A model generated the notes under the pieces. The model was not told the origin of the DNA, ran no database searches, and was given only the letters and a program-made list of their open reading frames with translations. Source: Mycolicibacterium sphagni (GTDB lineage: Bacteria > Actinomycetota > Actinomycetes > Mycobacteriales > Mycobacteriaceae). From it: DNA of 64,000 nucleotides. Position 1 is the stretch's first letter. Every line of letters begins with the position of its first letter. This document shows, piece by piece, positions 62,703-64,000 of the stretch. The position numbers and the translations under genes are program-made. The DNA lies in the NCBI RefSeq assembly GCF_013337765.1, contig NZ_VBSB01000003.1:1-64000 (forward strand). Direction: 5' to 3'.

Positions 62703-64000
62703 ATGTCTGTAGCTGAAATCGACGAAGGCGTCTTCGAGTCGACCGCCGTCATTGACAACGGGAGCTTCGGCACCCGCACCATCCGTTTCGAGACCGGCCG
62801 GCTTGCTCAGCAGGCCGCCGGCGCCGTCGTCGCCTATCTCGACGACGAGACCATGCTCCTGTCGGCCACCACGGCCAGCAAGAGCCCGAAAGACCACTTC
62901 GACTTCTTCCCGCTGACGATCGACGTCGAGGAGCGGATGTACGCCGCCGGGCGTATCCCCGGATCGTTCTTCCGCCGTGAGGGCCGTCCGTCCACGGACG
63001 CGATCCTGACCTGTCGTCTGATCGACCGGCCGCTGCGCCCGACCTTCGTCTCGGGTCTGCGCAACGAGATCCAGGTCGTGGTGACGATCCTGAGCCTGGA
63101 TCCCAAGGACCTGTACGACGTGCTGGCGATCAACGCCGCGTCGGCCTCCACCCAGATTTCCGGTCTGCCGTTCTCCGGCCCGGTCGGCGGCGTGCGCGTC
63201 GCCCTGATCGATGGCCAGTGGGTTGCCTTCCCGACCGTCGAGCAGCTCGAGGGCGCGGTGTTCGACATGGTCGTCGCGGGTCGTAAGGCCGGCGACGATG
63301 TCGCGATCATGATGGTCGAGGCCGAGGCCACCGACAATGTCATCGAGCTCATCGCCGGTGGCGCCGGTGCGCCGACCGAGGCCGTGGTGGCCGAGGGGCT
63401 CGAGGCCGCCAAGCCGTTCATCGCCGCGTTGTGCGACGCCCAGCAGGCGTTGGCGGACAAGGCTGCCAAGCCGGTCGCCGACTACCCGCTGTTCCCCGAC
63501 TACCAGGACGACGTCTACTCGGCCGTCAGCCACGCGGCCGGCGACTCGCTGGCGCAGGCACTCACCATCGCCGGCAAGCACGAGCGCGACGAGCGCACCG
63601 ACGAGATCAAGAACGAGGTCCTCGGAGAGCTCGGCGAGACGTTCGCCGGGCGTGAGAAGGAGATCGGCGCGGCCTACCGCTCGCTGACCAAGAAGCTTGT
63701 GCGCCAACGCATCCTGACCGATCACTTCCGCATCGACGGTCGCGGTGTCACCGACATCCGTGCCCTGTCGGCCGAGGTCGCGATCATCCCGCGGGCCCAC
63801 GGCAGCGCGCTGTTCGAGCGCGGCGAGACCCAGATCATGGGTGTCACCACGCTGGACATGGTCAAGATGGCCCAGCAGATCGACTCGCTGGGGCCGGAAA
63901 CCTCCAAGCGCTACATGCACCACTACAACTTCCCGCCGTACTCGACCGGTGAGACCGGCCGCGTCGGTTCGCCCAAGCGCCGCGAAATCGGCCACGGCGC
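62703..64000 (+). CDS. pnp: Polyribonucleotide nucleotidyltransferase (partial, runs off window)
   Basis: The first 432 codons of PNPase (called gpsI in mycobacteria) are present; the 3' end lies beyond the window. The first RNase PH domain is visible with [48 protein letters not shown] and [11 protein letters not shown]. The central helical domain spans roughly 240-340, and the second RNase PH domain begins with [17 protein letters not shown]. It degrades RNA 3' to 5' phosphorolytically. ATG 62703 is supported by the conserved N terminus; AAAGG lies ~15 nt upstream. Confidence 0.96.
   Translation, partial: MSVAEIDEGVFESTAVIDNGSFGTRTIRFETGRLAQQAAGAVVAYLDDETMLLSATTASKSPKDHFDFFPLTIDVEERMYAAGRIPGSFFRREGRPSTDAILTCRLIDRPLRPTFVSGLRNEIQVVVTILSLDPKDLYDVLAINAASASTQISGLPFSGPVGGVRVALIDGQWVAFPTVEQLEGAVFDMVVAGRKAGDDVAIMMVEAEATDNVIELIAGGAGAPTEAVVAEGLEAAKPFIAALCDAQQALADKAAKPVADYPLFPDYQDDVYSAVSHAAGDSLAQALTIAGKHERDERTDEIKNEVLGELGETFAGREKEIGAAYRSLTKKLVRQRILTDHFRIDGRGVTDIRALSAEVAIIPRAHGSALFERGETQIMGVTTLDMVKMAQQIDSLGPETSKRYMHHYNFPPYSTGETGRVGSPKRREIGHG

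Noticed and set aside
62634..63995. A 453-codon minus-strand frame across the pnp start
   Set aside because: PNPase domains are unmistakable on the plus strand; the antisense frame is a compositional artefact.

Overview
This 64 kb window is from a high-GC actinobacterium, almost certainly a fast-growing mycobacterium (Mycolicibacterium-type). The diagnostic genes are mycothione reductase, EfpA, the PptH/PptT pair, a DUF5134 membrane protein and a CopD-CtaG fusion. From about 19.2 kb to the right end the order mtr, alpha/beta hydrolase, mqo, GNAT, Mg-chelatase-like, cobO, cobB, cysG, efpA, proS, rimP, nusA, ylxR, infB, rbfA, nrnA, dinF ... echA16 ... pptH, pptT, truB, mntR, ribF, rpsO, pnp matches, from memory, the Rv2855 to Rv2783 stretch of M. 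tuberculosis in reverse orientation, with several insertions. No rRNA, tRNA, CRISPR array, insertion sequence or prophage was seen.

Left accessory region (1 to 11.7 kb). A small metal-binding HMA protein is followed by a divergent TetR / Rieske oxygenase / DapB-like dehydrogenase unit with a clear palindromic operator, then a TRIC-type channel. Next comes a catabolic cluster: two paralogous Rieske oxygenase alpha subunits, each followed by a related ~110-residue protein I do not recognise, plus an amidohydrolase with a degenerate metal site, a MarR regulator, a flavin/2Fe-2S reductase, an SDR dehydrogenase and a TauD-like dioxygenase. A MarR-type palindrome occurs twice, 20 bp apart, in the reductase promoter and once, degenerate, before the first oxygenase. 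This suggests one regulon of two operons. The oxygenases carry Glu at the bridging position normally held by Asp, as in carnitine-monooxygenase-type enzymes, which hints at an amine or betaine-like substrate. The substrate is unknown.

Metal region (11.7 to 18.3 kb). A CopD-CtaG fusion, a His/Met-rich DUF5134 protein and a zinc-finger membrane protein suggest copper and cytochrome-oxidase handling. An ArsR sensor with a 26-bp dyad precedes a cbiMNQO cobalt/nickel ECF transporter, close to the cobalamin genes at 23.9 to 28.9 kb.

Core region (19 to 64 kb). It holds redox and malate metabolism, cobalamin/siroheme genes, two tandem EfpA-family transporters, a purine/cytosine permease, proS, and the rimP-nusA-ylxR-infB-rbfA-nrnA-dinF operon. 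That operon is interrupted between nusA and ylxR by a FAD oxidoreductase gene. Beyond it lie a secreted GH18 protein with Calx-beta repeats, an enoyl-CoA hydratase homologue, a lipoprotein, a CocE-type hydrolase with a probable N-terminal frame disruption, and the pptH-pptT-truB / mntR / ribF / rpsO / pnp block.

Many genes start with ATG or GTG only 5 to 8 nt after a TANNNT -10 box, which indicates leaderless transcripts. All operon, regulon and substrate statements are inferences from sequence and neighbourhood. Locus correspondences to M. tuberculosis are from memory.
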